Below are positions 49,765-62,510 of a DNA stretch of 64,000 nucleotides, in pieces. The position numbers and the translations under genes were made by a program. Position 1 is the first letter of the stretch. Each line of letters begins with the position of its first letter. The stretch spans positions 4,101,001 to 4,165,000 of the forward strand of contig NC_089866.1 in assembly GCF_036373705.1 (NCBI RefSeq), read 5' to 3'. Source of the DNA: Amia ocellicauda. Its lineage: Eukaryota; Chordata; Actinopteri; Amiiformes; Amiidae. The notes under the pieces were generated by a model, which ran no database searches, had not been told where the DNA came from, and saw nothing but the letters and a program-made list of their open reading frames with translations.

Positions 49765-52700
49765 GGGGGAGGGCAGAATGTGTGTTTTGTTTTTAAATAA
49801 TAGGAATATTGTAAACTTTGTTAAATCCCTGACCACCCTTCTCTTTCCTGTTCTGGGAGGCGTGCAAACATTAGCTCGGCCTTACTTTGACTGAACACTT
49901 AGAATTTTGTATGTTGTGCAGGCATGAAAACAGTTTAATAAAACTCAAAGACAGCACATTTATAAACTAGGAACCCAGCAGATTTTCAAAGGCCTGCCCT
50001 ACTTCAGCAACAAACATGTAAATAACTGCACACCCCTCCACCCCTGCATTAGGTAGTCAGAATCAGATAATCACACCAGACAGCAGCTACAAAGCACCAC
50101 ACCTCCCTTGTCTTGTAAAGATGGACATTTTCACAGGCAAGTTATGGGGAGGGGGGGTTTCCATAATGTAAGTATAAAATTAAATTAAACTAGACAATTC
50201 TGCACTATGGTACAATCAGACCCAATATCCTCCTGCAGTTCAATACTCTGCGTGTGTGCTACAGTCTCAAAGATGGTACCAGAAGGAGCCAGAGCTGATC
50301 CGAAACCCCCACGACTGGGAGATTCCCAATTCTACAGATTATCTGCATTTATTATTTCACCACCTCTCGCATCTGAGCAAAACTCCCAAGGAAAGCACCA
50401 CGGAGAGACGCAGAGGAGAAAGGAAGAGGCCGCCGATACAAAAGTGGATTTTACCTAGCATTCTTAAACAAGGAGCTCAGTCATGTCAACCTGACCCACA
50501 CAGACCTGCTCAATTGATACAACCATCAATAACAATTCCTGCAAATACAAGTTGACATCATCTCTCTCTGTGCAGTCTCCTCTTCAGACACCCTTTACTG
50601 GCTTTAATCAATGCTCTTCTCTCTCACACATCACCCAGCGCTTCTACAGCCTGTTCCGATACAGTCTCAACAGAACCAGGAACAAACCCATCACCTCTAG
50701 CACTGCGTCCCTTCAGTGAACCAAGTGACAGTCATCCTTTTCCATTTTTGGGAAAGTTCATGAACACACACAAACATGTTTTTGTGGGCTAGTTATTGGT
50801 CTAAATTGTTAATTAAAATATAAATTGTTCCATAACTGCATAATTGGTATAACCTGCCATTTATTAGCAAGGAAATAAAAATCAATACATAATATGCGAG
50901 ATAAATATTTTAACTCCATGTAAGAAACTGAATTCAGATAAATGTATCATATTCCACCCAATCTACAATTGATCTGCTCAATTTTATCAAAAAAACTAAA
51001 ACTGATTAAAAAAAACAAAAACACAAGGAGTTCAGTGTGAAAAAGAAACGGCAGATTTTTCATTGGCAAATTAAACTCTTTCAGCACCACACAATGTACT
51101 GTGCCCTGGAGCTCAGCCAAAGCCTTCACGTATTGTAACTCATCACAATTTAGGATAAAGACACCAGCACCAGTGACAGAGCAGCACCACTTCAGTGAAG
51201 CATGCCAAACCGAAACCTTCATCTTCTGGCATGCAGAGAGAAAGCAAAACGTGGGGGAACAATAGCAGCCACCCACAGACGGACAGACACAGTCACAGTC
51301 AGATACACACACACAAACACACAGAGTGTTGATATTTACAGAATATTGACAGAACCGACAGAACAAGGCACATTAACAGTGTCTCAAAGTTTAACAACGT
51401 TAACGCAAACGACAGACACATATTGTCACTGTCAAATCGCGAGAGCTAAGAGTCAGTGTCCCTGTGGGGGGGACGGGGACGGTTGTGAATTCTCACTGGT
51501 TACAGCCTGCTAGGTCCTTTACCCCACAAGGTCTCCTACAGACAGTGCTCAGCTTCACTACCAGGCTGACTAACTGGACAAGGCCCTGCCCTGAAACGGA
51601 GAGACAGGTCAGTTCAGGGGAGGGCTGCAAGTGTGCAGAGTGAACCGGACATGGGGAAAGGCACCGAACGAATAGCAAGGGCTTTGTCAGTGGTCAGCGT
51701 GTCCTTGTACACCGAACGACCGAGGTGAACGTGTGGCGTCGTCCCCACAAGTCACCTGCACTCCTACTCTCTAGCCCAAGACAACGTGCTCGGGCTCAGT
51801 CTCAGTCAATATACTAATCGCTTCCCTCCTCTGATGAGAGATCCCAGCATCCGTTTGTGGGCAGAATGAAACTCGCTCTATTGTAAACAAAAAAAATAAT
51901 CCCTCCCTCCAAACCCCACCAATGTAAAACCTCCGAGTGCTGAATTCATGTCACGCATTAATTACCTCCAAGAAGGAAAATAAGAGCGGAACACGAGCCA
52001 AGTCTCTGCTTAACCGCTCGGAGGGGGTAGAAACACGTAGGCTTAAGAACGACAAACACGTGTGACGAGAGGGGAAGGGCAGCGGCGTTCAGTCATCCTG
52101 GGAGGGCGAGGTGACCAACAGACCGCGCTCAGGCAGAGCCAGCCTACGCCACCCAGAGCCGTTACTATGGCAACACCAGCGATGGCAGGGGCCGGCCGTC
52201 ACCGAGCTCTCGTCTCCAGTTCCTCCGGGACTCATGTAGATCTCAACCCTCCCGGGATTTCACGGCTTTGCGCGGCTGTGTGAAACCCGTTCTGACCCAA
52301 TTCCAATGGCACTCTCCAGTTGGGAGTGCTGACACCCCCTGCAAACCAGCTCAGGAGGCAAATTCCCCACTAATTCTTACAAAGCTGCGGAGGAGGACAA
52401 CAACAAAAACACACAAACAAACAAAAGGGGTATTCGATCCTTTTAGAGAAAACGTTAACCCACAACTGAGTAGAACCGACTTTTCCTTTAAGAATCTGTA
52501 GGGACCTGATTGGCACTAAATCCATGTCAAATGGACTGGAAGAACACGACCACCCTCCGTTACCCCACACCACCGCAACATCATCCTTACCACTACACTT
52601 ACAGAGCAGATTGCATCATGTCATTATCATTACAATCATTGACGAGCCGCGATGGTACAGATGCGAATCACATTCAAAAACTCTTGTAATGCGGGATGTT

Positions 52701-55700
52701 GTTAATCTTCTGCTGGAATCACAGACTCTGCCAGGCCAGTCGATTTAAAAAACAACAGAAAAACAACCACCAGGTCCAATTATTACCACGGTGAGATCAT
52801 TCAACAGCGCAGTTTAAGAGAAAGCGAGGGACTGGTCATCACGTGGCCAAGAGTCACTTTTAAGGACAATAAACAGCACGCAGGAATCGGCACGAATAGG
52901 AAGCCGTGCCCTGCTTCTGATCGAAGAAACAGGAAATTAAAGAGACGCTCTCGAATAAAACGCGATTTCTGAGTGCCAGCGAATGACTTAATGGGAAGTA
53001 ATCAATCATAACAAAGGGCAAACCAGGTTAAGGAAAGGAATGCCATCCAACTCCAGGTGTGCATTTTACTCTCAGTGCACAAAACTGTTTTCTACAGCAG
53101 CTCCGGCAAACAGACTCAGTAAAGGTGGGATAAACAATACAGGGAGGAAAACAATGGTGTTTAAACCTGTCAACTTCCTTTGTGTGACCTCAATAGCGCA
53201 CTGAATATTTAATAGCAAAGGTTAAACCGGCAATTTTAGGTGAGGAGCAAATATGAAGGAAAAAATACATTTAGGCTAGCTCATAACAATTTAAACAATG
53301 CCTGGATAAAATATTCTGCATCACTTTACACAGTTGCGTAAAAGAAGAGAATGGGATTAACGACACTGGTCAGGACAAGAGGTCGTAATCTAAGCTTACT
53401 TTACTGCTGTGTTTTTTTTAGGGTATTGATCTACTCAACTGTAGTTTTCCAAATAAGGCAGGGAAGCAGAAATTCACTGATTTGAAGCACGCACTGCTAG
53501 GCACTTCATTAGACAATCATTAAAAACAACTGTGAGGGAGAAAGTGCAATGACCATCACATTCAGAAGAGCCAGTAGCAAAGTCATTGTATAGTTAAATG
53601 CAAATAGACTGAAGCGGTTCATTACAGACCGCCTCCTGCAAGTCGGTGCACATACAGTATGCTCGAAGTACGATCTCTCGAATTCCTACAGTAAGTTCAG
53701 TATTAATTTACATAAGTTACTATTTTTAGTGGCAGAAGCGACACAGTTTGCATTCTGAACTTGCAGTGAACTAGCTGGATGAGCAGGTGCGTTGCGATTT
53801 CAGATATCAGAGCCACTTGACTGCGGGGTGACCACGCTTCCCAGCACCGATAACCTCTTTCATACCCATTACAAATTCAGAGTCCAGTAGTTTCTGCCGT
53901 GGAGATAAACTCTACAGGAATGGGAAGAGAGTTGAAAAAGGAATCGCCTCTACCTTACCCTGACTGGGGAACAGTCTAGGGGTCTCTAAATGATTAAAGT
54001 CATTAATACACAATGATAATACATGCAGAAAATTCAGGTTTAAAAATGTATTTGTACACACCCTATCACTTCAGTGCAGTTGGTGTCAGCTGATGACAGC
54101 TGATGACAGCCATGTGGCCAAAACACATGGGCTGTTTGCAAGGCGATACTTTTCACACTTTATCTTTATTAAACATTAACTTATGAAATCAGCTAAAATA
54201 AAACCGGTACTTGGAATACAAAAAAAAATTATGTTGTGTTTTTTATTATTTTTATTTTTTTTTAATACCACCTAACACCTGCTTTCAATTTAATGTTCCC
54301 TGCCTTTTTTTTCCCCTTGCAGATAGGTCTGGTTCCCCTATGTTCCCAACTACTGAAGTGAAATATTTTCAGTTATGTACAGCGAGTGTTGCGAAACATT
54401 TTAAACTCGACTGTTCTGACATATTCTACTCAATCTACAGCAAACCTACACCTCTGTAAGCCAGCAGTTTTTTGTCCCATGTACCGACTGAATATGTAGA
54501 AGGACTTCAACATTGCAGCCAACCAGTTATCTTAAAAAAAGAGGCAGAAAAACAGGTGGCCTCTCTCTTACAATAATCTATTACTATATATTATAATACA
54601 GTAACCAGTAAAAGGACCTGCCTAAGGGACTGGTACCTACAACAGGAGGCAGATGTTCTGGGGCTTGTTACAACTGAATTGTCTATAGCTGACAAGAATT
54701 TTTTTTTTTAATTAGAATTGGGATCAAAACTCCACATGTAAACAGCAAGTGCTTGTTTACAGATTAAGAGGAGATACTTTTTACAAAAGTCAAAACTTCT
54801 TGTGAGGGCCTTCATCCAGCAGTGCATCAACATAGGCTGATAAGGATATATATACAATTTAAACTGTCATTAAGCACAATGGAATAAACTCTTCCACCTC
54901 CAATCTCTGCATCACCACAGATCAACAGCAGTAACACCAAATCTCATTTTCAGAGCGTCTTTCTCTCATCACCACACTAAGCAGGACCGACTTGGGTAGG
55001 CTACTTAATAAAATTGCTGGTGCATTTCTTTAATGACTACCAGCAGCCCTTCACTTTAATGACCTTGAAAATAAGAATAAAATCAAACAAGTTCCTATTT
55101 ATAGGTAGATGCACAGTTAATCTATTCATATATTCATCCTTTTGAAGTCTCATTTTTTCCCCCCTGCACTGAAGAGTCCTGTAGAAGCTGCCTCTTCACG
55201 AACGACGGTCACAAATTTGAACAAAGCTGCGGTGCATCCTGGAGAAGCCTCCATTACCGGTCAGTGCAGCAATCCAAACAAGTGACAGAGGCTGAATTAG
55301 CCCAGACGCTCCTGGCAACAACAGTAACTACTAACCAGCACTAAATGTAGTCTCTCGCACTGTATGGTATAATTCTCAACATTATTAATCCCAGCTCATG
55401 CCTTGTGATTACCACTCATCAGCAGTATCTAGCTCAAGTTATACAATTGCCAATGCTTTGCAGTGTGTGATCTGAAGACAAATCAACCCCAGACGACCCA
55501 CAGAAGAATGGGGATCAATGTTACTGTACAATCCTCATGAAGATGTTTGCGGTTTGTGATGGCATGTAATGAAAAAGGACATTGATGCTACTGGTATTAT
55601 GCAACATCGAGATCCTCTATAAGTAGAACACCCAGCACTGCGACACACAGGGAAGCAGAGTCTCAAAGCACTGGATGGTTAACATCTGACAGAACTTGTT

Positions 55701-58700
55701 ACTGCAGTCTTGGGGTCACAGGTCCTCTCCCCCCCACCCCCCAGGTCACAGACATTATTGTTTTCTCTTTTTTTTTCCCCTTCTTGTGATGTTTATATAA
55801 GCCTATGAATGCTAACAGCCTGCATTGAATGGTCTCAGCTGTGTGGGGCTCTGTCAGTCTGGCAGAGACGTGTTTGCAAAACGATTACAGCTGAAGGATT
55901 TTTATTTATTTATTTAAAAATTTCACAATGCTCAGTATCAGATTTGGAAAGGAGTAAGAACGGACTCTCAGACGCCAATTTATAACATTTTCACCATACC
56001 AAGATTCGTCTGGCTTGTTATACTATCAGTTACAGCATGGCCACTACATCTCACCCTCAGAGGCAAAGATCGCTCAGAAGACAAATGTCTGTCACCGTAT
56101 GTTGCAGTGTACGAGATCTAGAAGAAGTTCACCACCAACTAGAATGTATGCGTCACTCTGCCTGTCCATTCAATGCAGCCTTCACTAAAAAACAAAGCCA
56201 GGTTATTCGAAGACCAGGCTGTTTAAACATTACAGACTGACCTGCAAACGCCTTAAAGATGGAAGTGCACAAGTGTACAAGCTTTGTGCTCATCAGTTCT
56301 GGCCTAACGTAAGGGTTCTTCATAGGCCTATCTGTTTTTTCGAGTTTGGAATTTTGTACCTGGTCAATATATATAATTTTGATAATCTAATTTTACATCA
56401 TTTTGATCACCAGACTGTAGGAAATGGTTCCACAGAATGGCCTTGATGATGATGATGATGATGATGGAGAAGCTACTATAATTAAAGCGAACAGTTAGTG
56501 AATACTGGGGGCTCCACGATGCTCCGATCACCCTGGCTCCTCAAACGGTACAGTCATTCCAAGCGGACTTGATCCCCCCCCTCCACAACAGCCTTTAAAA
56601 GGGCACTATTGTACATGACTCCTTCAGCTTCTTAAACAAAACCACCCAACAAATGTGTTACAGATCTGTGGAATAGGATTTTGCACACGTTAGCAGTTCA
56701 TATCACATACCCACAGCAGCCTGGTTAAAGGGATAGAAAACAGAATCTAATGATGCAGAAAATAAACTGGCTTCTGCAAAAAGGCTGGTTGGTTTCCCTA
56801 TACAGGCTCTCTCTGCCCGATACAGATCTTTATCATTTACTTTTCTAAATAAGGAAAAATTCTAACGTATCAGCCTTCAACACCAGGTGATGTCAAATGT
56901 TGTGTAACCCTCTCCTCGTTTAGCAAAGGATAATTTTCCTACAAAAGAAACTAAACTGGAGTGTGTGTGCAATCAATTAAGCAATGTGCTGTATACACCA
57001 CGGAGATAAACCCCCTCTGAGTTTCATTAGCGCTTATTTACAAGCGCTGCAGAATTCCCCAGGTTTGCATGTAGAACCAATTTACAGGATTAACTCCAGT
57101 CTGGGCACACAGAGGACCTTCATTCAAACTACAGGGTATTCCACAATCAAGTGCAATGGTATCACATTATGCTGTGTTACCCCTTTCAACTCTAACAAAC
57201 TAATTGAAGATCCCAGATGGAAAGTTCCCTCACAGCTCTAAATTCCCCACATTGAATTACTACTTAAAAGAAACTGTAACCACTTGTTTGTCCTTCCGTG
57301 TTACAACAGCTTTCCCAATTCATGAAAGCAAACTATTTCAGGTTTGAAGATCTATAATCTTACAGGTTTGCCTGTAAAAGTGCCTGCATGTTGAAGTGTC
57401 TTTAAATAACACCAACTAGTAAAATAAATAAATACACATCACTGCTGCTACTACAATGAGATTGACATTTACTCCAAATTCCTGAAGGTCTTATTTTTCT
57501 AGGCATTTGAAACAATCTTGCATAATTTATTTACACCTCTGTATTAATAATGGACCGTGCAATTTTTTCTTCATCTTACACCAAAAGGTTCAAAGGTGCA
57601 TGGGCAGATATTTCCAGTTTACAAACTGTCTTTTCGTACCCAGACTGCACCATGACACCTGACAGCATGCAAGTCGCACAAGCCGAAACTGTAGCTTATA
57701 TCTTTCATGACATGGAGTTATATTAGTGACTTGTCATTTTCATTTTGCTAAAAACGGTGCCTGGCTTTTCTTGAACTGCACTCGCCCTAATCATGCGTGT
57801 TACCTTTACTAACAATTGCGACCAGAACAAATCACGTGTCTTAACAAATGTATAGCTAGCCAAAGGCAATTTCCCTCCAAAACACAACAAACGACTTCAT
57901 GTCGGTAGGGATATGCCTAACAAAGGCGGAAGACTACAATAAAACAGATCCATTTTCAACCGCAGGTATTCGAATGGCACACAGCAATGGAATGGTAAAC
58001 ATTATTTGAACCAATAGCAAGGCTCCGTGCGACGGGACAGCCAATCACAAGCCAGAAAGAAAGGGGGTGTGTACCTTCCCTCCGCGTCCCGCACAACAAA
58101 GCCAGATCATATTTCAACACAAAACGTTTATTTAATCCAGTATTTTAATATGTGGGTTTTTCGCACCCACAAAAGACGGTGCATTTACAGACGACAATCG
58201 CCTAAAACAGTTCGCTCTTCCCCCCTATACACACCCACACACAGAAAGAGAGCAAGGCCAGACTTCCGCATTACAAAAATGAGATGTACTAGCACTTCAA
58301 AGCCCCATGCAGCTGTATAACAAGCATGGCAGCAGCCAGAAGGGGTGTGTACGTGCGTTATACCCCAGAACAATAGACACGACCGCCCGCATTTTCGACC
58401 ATTTCTATCAGGATGCACTGCTCGTTACAGCCATCGTAATGGAAACACCGCCGCGAAAAAACAGCAAATACAGAATACGCGTTTGCTTTTTTAATACCAC
58501 ATATAGGCTGCACGGAGCATGCAGGTGCTTTGAGGATCGGGTCATATCTGCATTATGTGCACCCAAGATAGTGGGATTTATTATATGCGCACCCCGATAT
58601 TTAATGAGCAAATATACTAAGTGTAACCGCGCTACAACATAATGCACAATGTTGAGCAGGCAATACGCCACACCATTAGCTCTTCACATACAGTAATACA

Positions 58701-58805
58701 GTACTGCTTGCATCGCAAAACAATCAACTCCCACGTTTCTTGGGATTACAAAAAGCACACCTCTATACAGTGCATGAAATCAGGCCAATGTGGAAAGTAC
58801 CACGT

Positions 58806-58841
<36 letters not shown>

Positions 58842-60123
58842 TACCTGATTGTTTTTAACACCGACAAACAAACCAATAAACCCATAATAAAAACCAATAT
58901 ACACCAATTCTCTCAAATAAGAGCCCCATTACGAATAGCGAGTCGAGGTGCAAGAAACAACACATCCATTAAAAACAAATGAACCGAAGAACTTACTCGT
59001 CTCCATCCGGGCAGATGCCTGTCGTTTCATCGTATTTTGTACAATAAACGTCGGGGCTGTAGTTAAAAGTCCCATCTCGTCTCCTGATAGGTCTTCGTCT
59101 CCGCTGGTTTAGGAAATGCCAGTGAAAACATGTAAAAGGTCTGTGCTGGGTACACTTGTGCTGCAAGAAGAGGGGGCATTGCTCGGTCCTAAACTCCTTT
59201 AAATAGCTGCAAAGTATCAGAGACCAGTGTTAAAAAATGCTCTTGTCAACATGAAGAAAGAGAGAAAAGAAGAAAAAAAACACTGAAGCACAATCTGTTG
59301 GCCACTCGGATTTTATCACGGCTTACACTGCGCGCAGAAAAGCAACGCCACACGCATCCTATAGCTTTATATAATTAATTTAATTGCTGTCTTTATGGAA
59401 GCAGATGCATCAATATTTTCCCCCACACGACTAAGCTGAAGAGTTACACAAACTAAATAAGTCCTAATCCACGCATAAATACAGCCGCAATCAAGTGGCC
59501 AAGAGTAAAACATACTTAAAACACACAGCAGAGCCGGACCACATTTCATCGTCGCTCATTGTTGCAAGAAATGTTACTCCATGCTGCCCAAACTCTGGCG
59601 CTGCGCTCTCGACACTGGGCTATTCCGGTAGCACTTGCGCCAGATTTCCAGCGTAGGCGCCGTGCTGCCCGCGAGTGCGTACGTCAGGAAAGACACGTAG
59701 GGACTTCAGCAAATCAGGCCGAGATGGAAGAAGGAAAAATAAAAAAGTAAAAATGCAACTTAGCTGCTGCCCGTTCGCGCAAATCGCCACGGTTTCGTGT
59801 TGGCCGTGTGGCGAGGGGTGTCCCGCCGTCGCAAAACATGCCTTTCCGTAGCTGTGCCCACCTCGCCGTTTTCAAATCGCCTTTTTAGTTTACTTACGTG
59901 GTTGTATTCGCAAGAATTTACAAAAGGGAAAAAAGCACCATTTTTAAACCCACTCTTGGTGCCCAAATCTACAGTGCTCTGCCTCTGCTGCGGCCAACAA
60001 GATCTGCACGGAGGGATTTTTAATGCATTTTCTACGCTTTCAATCTGCCTTTACTTACGTGTAGTGGGTTGGTTTCTCGGTTTGAGGAGAAGCGCTCGCC
60101 GCCGTTTTCGAAACCGACGGCAT
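36788..60123 (-). CDS. unkl: UNKL, unkempt-like CCCH zinc-finger/RING protein
   Basis: UNK/UNKL proteins bind UAG/U-rich mRNA through CCCH fingers and repress translation; UNKL also has a degenerate RING. Exons in transcript order: 60123-60059, 59206-58997, 49723-49547, 47081-46948, 46318-46183, 45969-45852, 45520-45436, 43741-43575, 42841-42668, 41168-41106, 40485-40308, 38388-38299, 38074-37838, 37752-37556, 37316-37059, 36943-36788. Every phase agrees, giving 814 residues. The start MPSVSKTAASASPQTEKPTH matches UNKL rather than UNK. CCCH fingers fill about residues 30-308 (YRSTPCPNVKHGDEWGEPSK, KYHLRYYKTGTCIHE, CPRGPFCAFAHVE). A Ser-rich middle follows, then a coiled coil (LRRDLDEAKRKIKQWEDSW) and a C-terminal RING (CIVCQKH, PCQHYVLCENC, CPYC). 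Exon 8 could end instead at 43581, also in phase. Exon 9 must use the TAG acceptor at 42842-42844, because an upstream CAG leaves a stop in frame. Confidence 0.95.
40708..40983. mobile_element. hAT-like foldback MITE, degraded, in an unkl intron
   Basis: The left end CAGTGTTTCTAAAC and the right end GTTGAGAAACACTA are inverted. The interior shares the TTGTTCCAACCGAGCTCTC and TACTTAATTGAA core with the element at 41416-41762. Flanking 8-mers match at only about 5 of 8 positions, so the insertion is old or the ends are a base off. Confidence 0.65.
41416..41762. mobile_element. hAT-like foldback MITE with a perfect 8-base target duplication
   Basis: The element starts CACTGGTTCTCAACCCTGGT and ends in a degraded inverted copy. 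It is flanked on both sides by ttctagga (41408-41415 and 41763-41770). Inner parts resemble the elements at 22031 and 40708, including TTTTGTTCCAACTGAGCTC and TTACTTAATTA. It has no coding capacity. Confidence 0.8.
42561..42594 (+). promoter_or_regulatory. Tandem DR1-type nuclear-receptor half-sites
   Basis: AGGGCA-a-AAGTCA-a-AGGTCA-a-AGGCCT gives four half-site-like hexamers with one-base spacing at 42568-42594, preceded by TGGCCA-a at 42561-42567. DR1 spacing is bound by HNF4, PPAR/RXR and COUP-TF. It lies in an unkl intron, about 75 bases past the exon 9 donor. Function is inferred. Confidence 0.35.
43880..45100 (-). mobile_element. Full-length Tc1/mariner-type transposon, DD36E
   Basis: The 1221-base element is bounded by TA at 43878-43879 and 45101-45102. 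The 29-base terminal inverted repeats start CACTCACCTAAAGGATTATT and differ at one position between ends. One uninterrupted transposase fills almost the whole element. It lies in the unkl intron between the exons at 45436-45520 and 43575-43741, same sense as the gene. The near-identical ends and open frame suggest a fairly recent insertion. Confidence 0.95.
43912..44952 (-). CDS. Tc1/mariner transposase with DD36E spacing, 346 residues
   Basis: The protein has an N-terminal helix-turn-helix (LSISQSAQLLGFSRTTISRV, about residues 23-42) and a second DNA-binding region with RRMGRLIQ. The catalytic core has D155 in AWSDESRF, D246 in FQQDNAPCHK and E283 in [11 protein letters not shown]. Thirty-six residues separate the second Asp from the Glu, where classic Tc1 has 34. 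That spacing defines the DD36E (Incomer-type) group reported in animals. No stop or frameshift is present. Its C-terminus KAKGGQTQY is typical of the superfamily. Confidence 0.93.
   Translation of the reverse strand: MGKKGDLSNFERGMVVGARRAGLSISQSAQLLGFSRTTISRVYKEWCEKGKTSSMRQSCGRKCLVDARGQRRMGRLIQADRRATLTEITTRYNRGMQQSICEATTRTTLRRMGYNSRRPHRVPLISTTNRKKRLQFAQAHQNWTVEDWKNVAWSDESRFLLTHSDGRVRIWRKQNENMDPSCLVTTVQAGGGGVMVWGMFSWHTLGPLVPIGHRLNATAYLSIVSDHVHPFMTTMYPSSDGYFQQDNAPCHKGRIISNWFLEHDNEFTVLNWPPQSPDLNPIEHLWDVVERELRALDVHPTNLHQLQDAILSIWANISKECFQHLVESMPRRIKAVLKAKGGQTQY
49497..49520. repeat. (CA)n microsatellite beside unkl exon 3
   Basis: A run of about 12 CA units ends 26 bases before the unkl exon that lies at 49547-49723. 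On the transcript strand it is a (UG)n tract just after the donor. Confidence 0.95.
49727..49760. repeat. (GA)n microsatellite forming the unkl exon 3 polypyrimidine tract
   Basis: About 17 AG units on the + strand read as (CT)n on the transcript strand and run straight into the TTAG acceptor at 49727-49724. The microsatellite therefore is the polypyrimidine tract of this exon. Confidence 0.95.
56444..56466. repeat. (GAT)n microsatellite
   Basis: A run of about seven GAT units in unkl intron 2. Confidence 0.9.
58808..58840. repeat. (AAT)n microsatellite
   Basis: A run of about eleven AAT units in unkl intron 2, about 160 bases from the exon 2 donor. Confidence 0.95.
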
Positions 60124-60587
60124 TTTCAGTCAAAACAATGAAAGGCGCCTGCGCGAAGGCCCTCGCCGCTCCTCGCCCTCTCGTACACTGCAGCAGGGCA
60201 GCATGGGCCACTGGCGGGATAAACGAACCGGCCCGCGTCCGGCGCAGGGACGCCTTGCTCTCGTCTGTGTGCTTTCATTTGTCCCTACACAGATATACAT
60301 GCTAACTGGGCTGAGTTTAAAATGATGTGCTTCTCTTCTTTTTAGTGAAATCAGTTGCTCCCCCTTTTCTCCAAACACGTTTTAATCTAGTAAACAACAA
60401 CCTGACTCTGTTTTATTTGATCTGTGTTTAAAAGCTGCAAAGAAATGCCCTTTTAAATTGAAATCGTGAGTAGTTCGTCTGTGTTAATATACTGGTTAAA
60501 GCAGAACTGATTTTGCCAAATTCATATTCCCCGTTTACATGTTGACAGGTTTTCTGAAGAGTCACTTGGACAGCAACTGTCTTAATG

Positions 60588-60591
<4 letters not shown>

Positions 60592-60637
<46 letters not shown>
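60592..60637. repeat. (TA)n microsatellite
   Basis: About 23 uninterrupted TA units in the unkl upstream region. Confidence 0.95.
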
Positions 60638-60639
<2 letters not shown>

Positions 60640-61810
60640 GTATATGTACATGTATCTAAATGTGAATGGACACAACTCTGGTCTAGTTGTCGCATATGTT
60701 ACAGAATGGGATCTTAGGTCTTCAGTGATGATGTTTAAATGTCAATTGTTAACTCCAGGATAAACATTTTTAAACCAATTGCTGAAGGAAACTGTTTCAC
60801 TTCATCACGAAATCCGTTATTCTCTGCATTAAAAACTGTCGTTGAATATCCAAAAAGGGTCTCTAAACCTTATCTGCCCACTAACTGTTCTATGCTCATC
60901 TGTGCTGTCCATTTGTAGAGCTGTTACTTCGTCCTGCTCAAGGGAAAACGAAGATGCACTGTTTGTGGTTTGATTTTGAATCAACCACACATGTACACCT
61001 CGCATACTGCCCTGTTTGCAGCAGCTGCACGGTCGTGAATAACGCATTTATATCCGGTTTAATAAATGTCAAGCAGGATGAAAAAGCAGAAATGTCCTTT
61101 CATCGCGTTTACTCTGACCTCCAGCTCCTTCAATACAGCCACAGGTCGTTACAGGTTCATGGCATGCCTCACCTCATCAGACAGGGTTGCTACCTTTGAT
61201 TACCAATATATCGAGTTAAACAAATAACATTCTACCCAACGTTTTATATTATCAAATGATTGATGTTGGTAAACGTTTATGCCCGACTTCGCAACATTCC
61301 CCTGAAAATGCACTGATTATGACTGACACGCCATCATGTGGTAATGTATACAATTGCAACAGAAAGCTATGCTAATTACATTGTGGCGTAGAAATAAAGG
61401 TGCGTACACGTCATCATATCTGACCTAGTCGCTCTGGATCTCGTTTTCCACTGCAAACATAATCAGCAGCATATAGGATAACCATGTCCCTTCTGTGCTT
61501 CTGCATTTAGGCCATAGACGTAATGCTGACAAGGCAGATAATTACAAAGCATAATTTAATAATCGAGTTAGGCCAAACTAATTTATGTCTGCCCCTCATG
61601 TTTGTTCATACTTGGCGGGGGAAATATTTTTTTTTCTATTATTATTCGCTGCATATAATATCATTCTAATCCTCCACCTCATCTCCTACTACAGGGCTGA
61701 CTTACATTGACAGTCATGACTTGGAAGAGAGAGTAACGCAACTAAGCCCTGTTGCCACCCGCTATGGTCCCTGTATTCTGGCGAGATGGAGGTCTGGTAG
61801 TCTCAGAAGC

Positions 61811-61811
<1 letters not shown>

Positions 61812-61846
<35 letters not shown>
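61812..61846. repeat. (CA)n microsatellite
   Basis: About 17 CA units in the intergenic region. Confidence 0.95.
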
Positions 61847-61849
<3 letters not shown>

Positions 61850-62199
61850 CTACTGGTGTTGTGGTAACATAATCGGATGTAGGCCTACTATGTGGGCCAA
61901 AGAAGAGCCTGCACTTTTGTCCCCTATGGTATGCAAACATACCTTTGTCCCTTATGACATGCCTGTGTCCCCTATTACACGCTATTGTCCTCCAGAACAC
62001 TTTTGTGACTGATTGCCTTACTAATACAATGGTTCCGTCACTTGTGCGGGAGTTAATTGTGTGCATGTGACAACACGCACAATCTGACTATCATCTCTAA
62101 TATGCAAATAGGAGCCCGAAATGAAAACACAAATTGTGGTAGAAGGTAGAAGTGTCATAAGGGATCAAGAAATGTCATTTGAGAACATGGGCCAAAAAT

Positions 62200-62510
62200 G
62201 AGTCTGTGACACTACAGAAGTAGAGTGTAGTGTGGTGTACTGTTGTAAAAATACAGTAAGCTGTAGTGTTGCATGCTAAATAAGTGGTCATGTATAGTTT
62301 ACCAAGGTACTAAAAATGTTAAATGTGGTAAAGTGTAGTAGAGTGTAGCATGGTGAAAACGTGGTAAAATCATTGTGAAAATGTGGCAACATCATGGTAC
62401 AAACACTGTAAAAGAATGGTTACATCTATGTTAAAGTCATGGTAAAAATGTAGTACAAATGGTAAAATAATTATACGAAGGTGGCAAAATCATGGTAAAG
62501 TACAGTAAGC
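62200..62510. repeat. Degenerate short-period tandem repeat (TGGTAAAAT-like)
   Basis: Many imperfect copies of a unit like ATGGTAAAAT or GTGGTAAA recur at irregular 12-20 base spacing, and the left part has GTAGTGTGG/GTAGAGTGTAG variants. It looks like an old minisatellite. The unit and boundaries are approximate. Confidence 0.55.

Larger units (their letters stand above)
49724..58996 (-). other. 9.3-kb intron 2 of unkl
   Basis: This is the largest intron in the gene, between the exon ending at 58997 and the exon starting at 49723. Apart from simple repeats (GAT at 56444-56466, AAT at 58808-58840) I recognise no exon, RNA gene or transposon in it. The short open frames have no recognisable protein features. 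Confidence 0.7.

Noticed and set aside
54211-54459. 82-residue frame in unkl intron 2
   Set aside because: Low-complexity Phe/Tyr start from a T-rich tract, no family resemblance and no splice context.
36788-60123. Calling the zinc-finger gene UNK
   Set aside because: The N-terminus MPSVSK and the TSR3-GNPTG neighbours fit UNKL. Some middle segments (PGFEREDQ, TSSITSS) resemble UNK, as expected for the shared ancestor of the pair.
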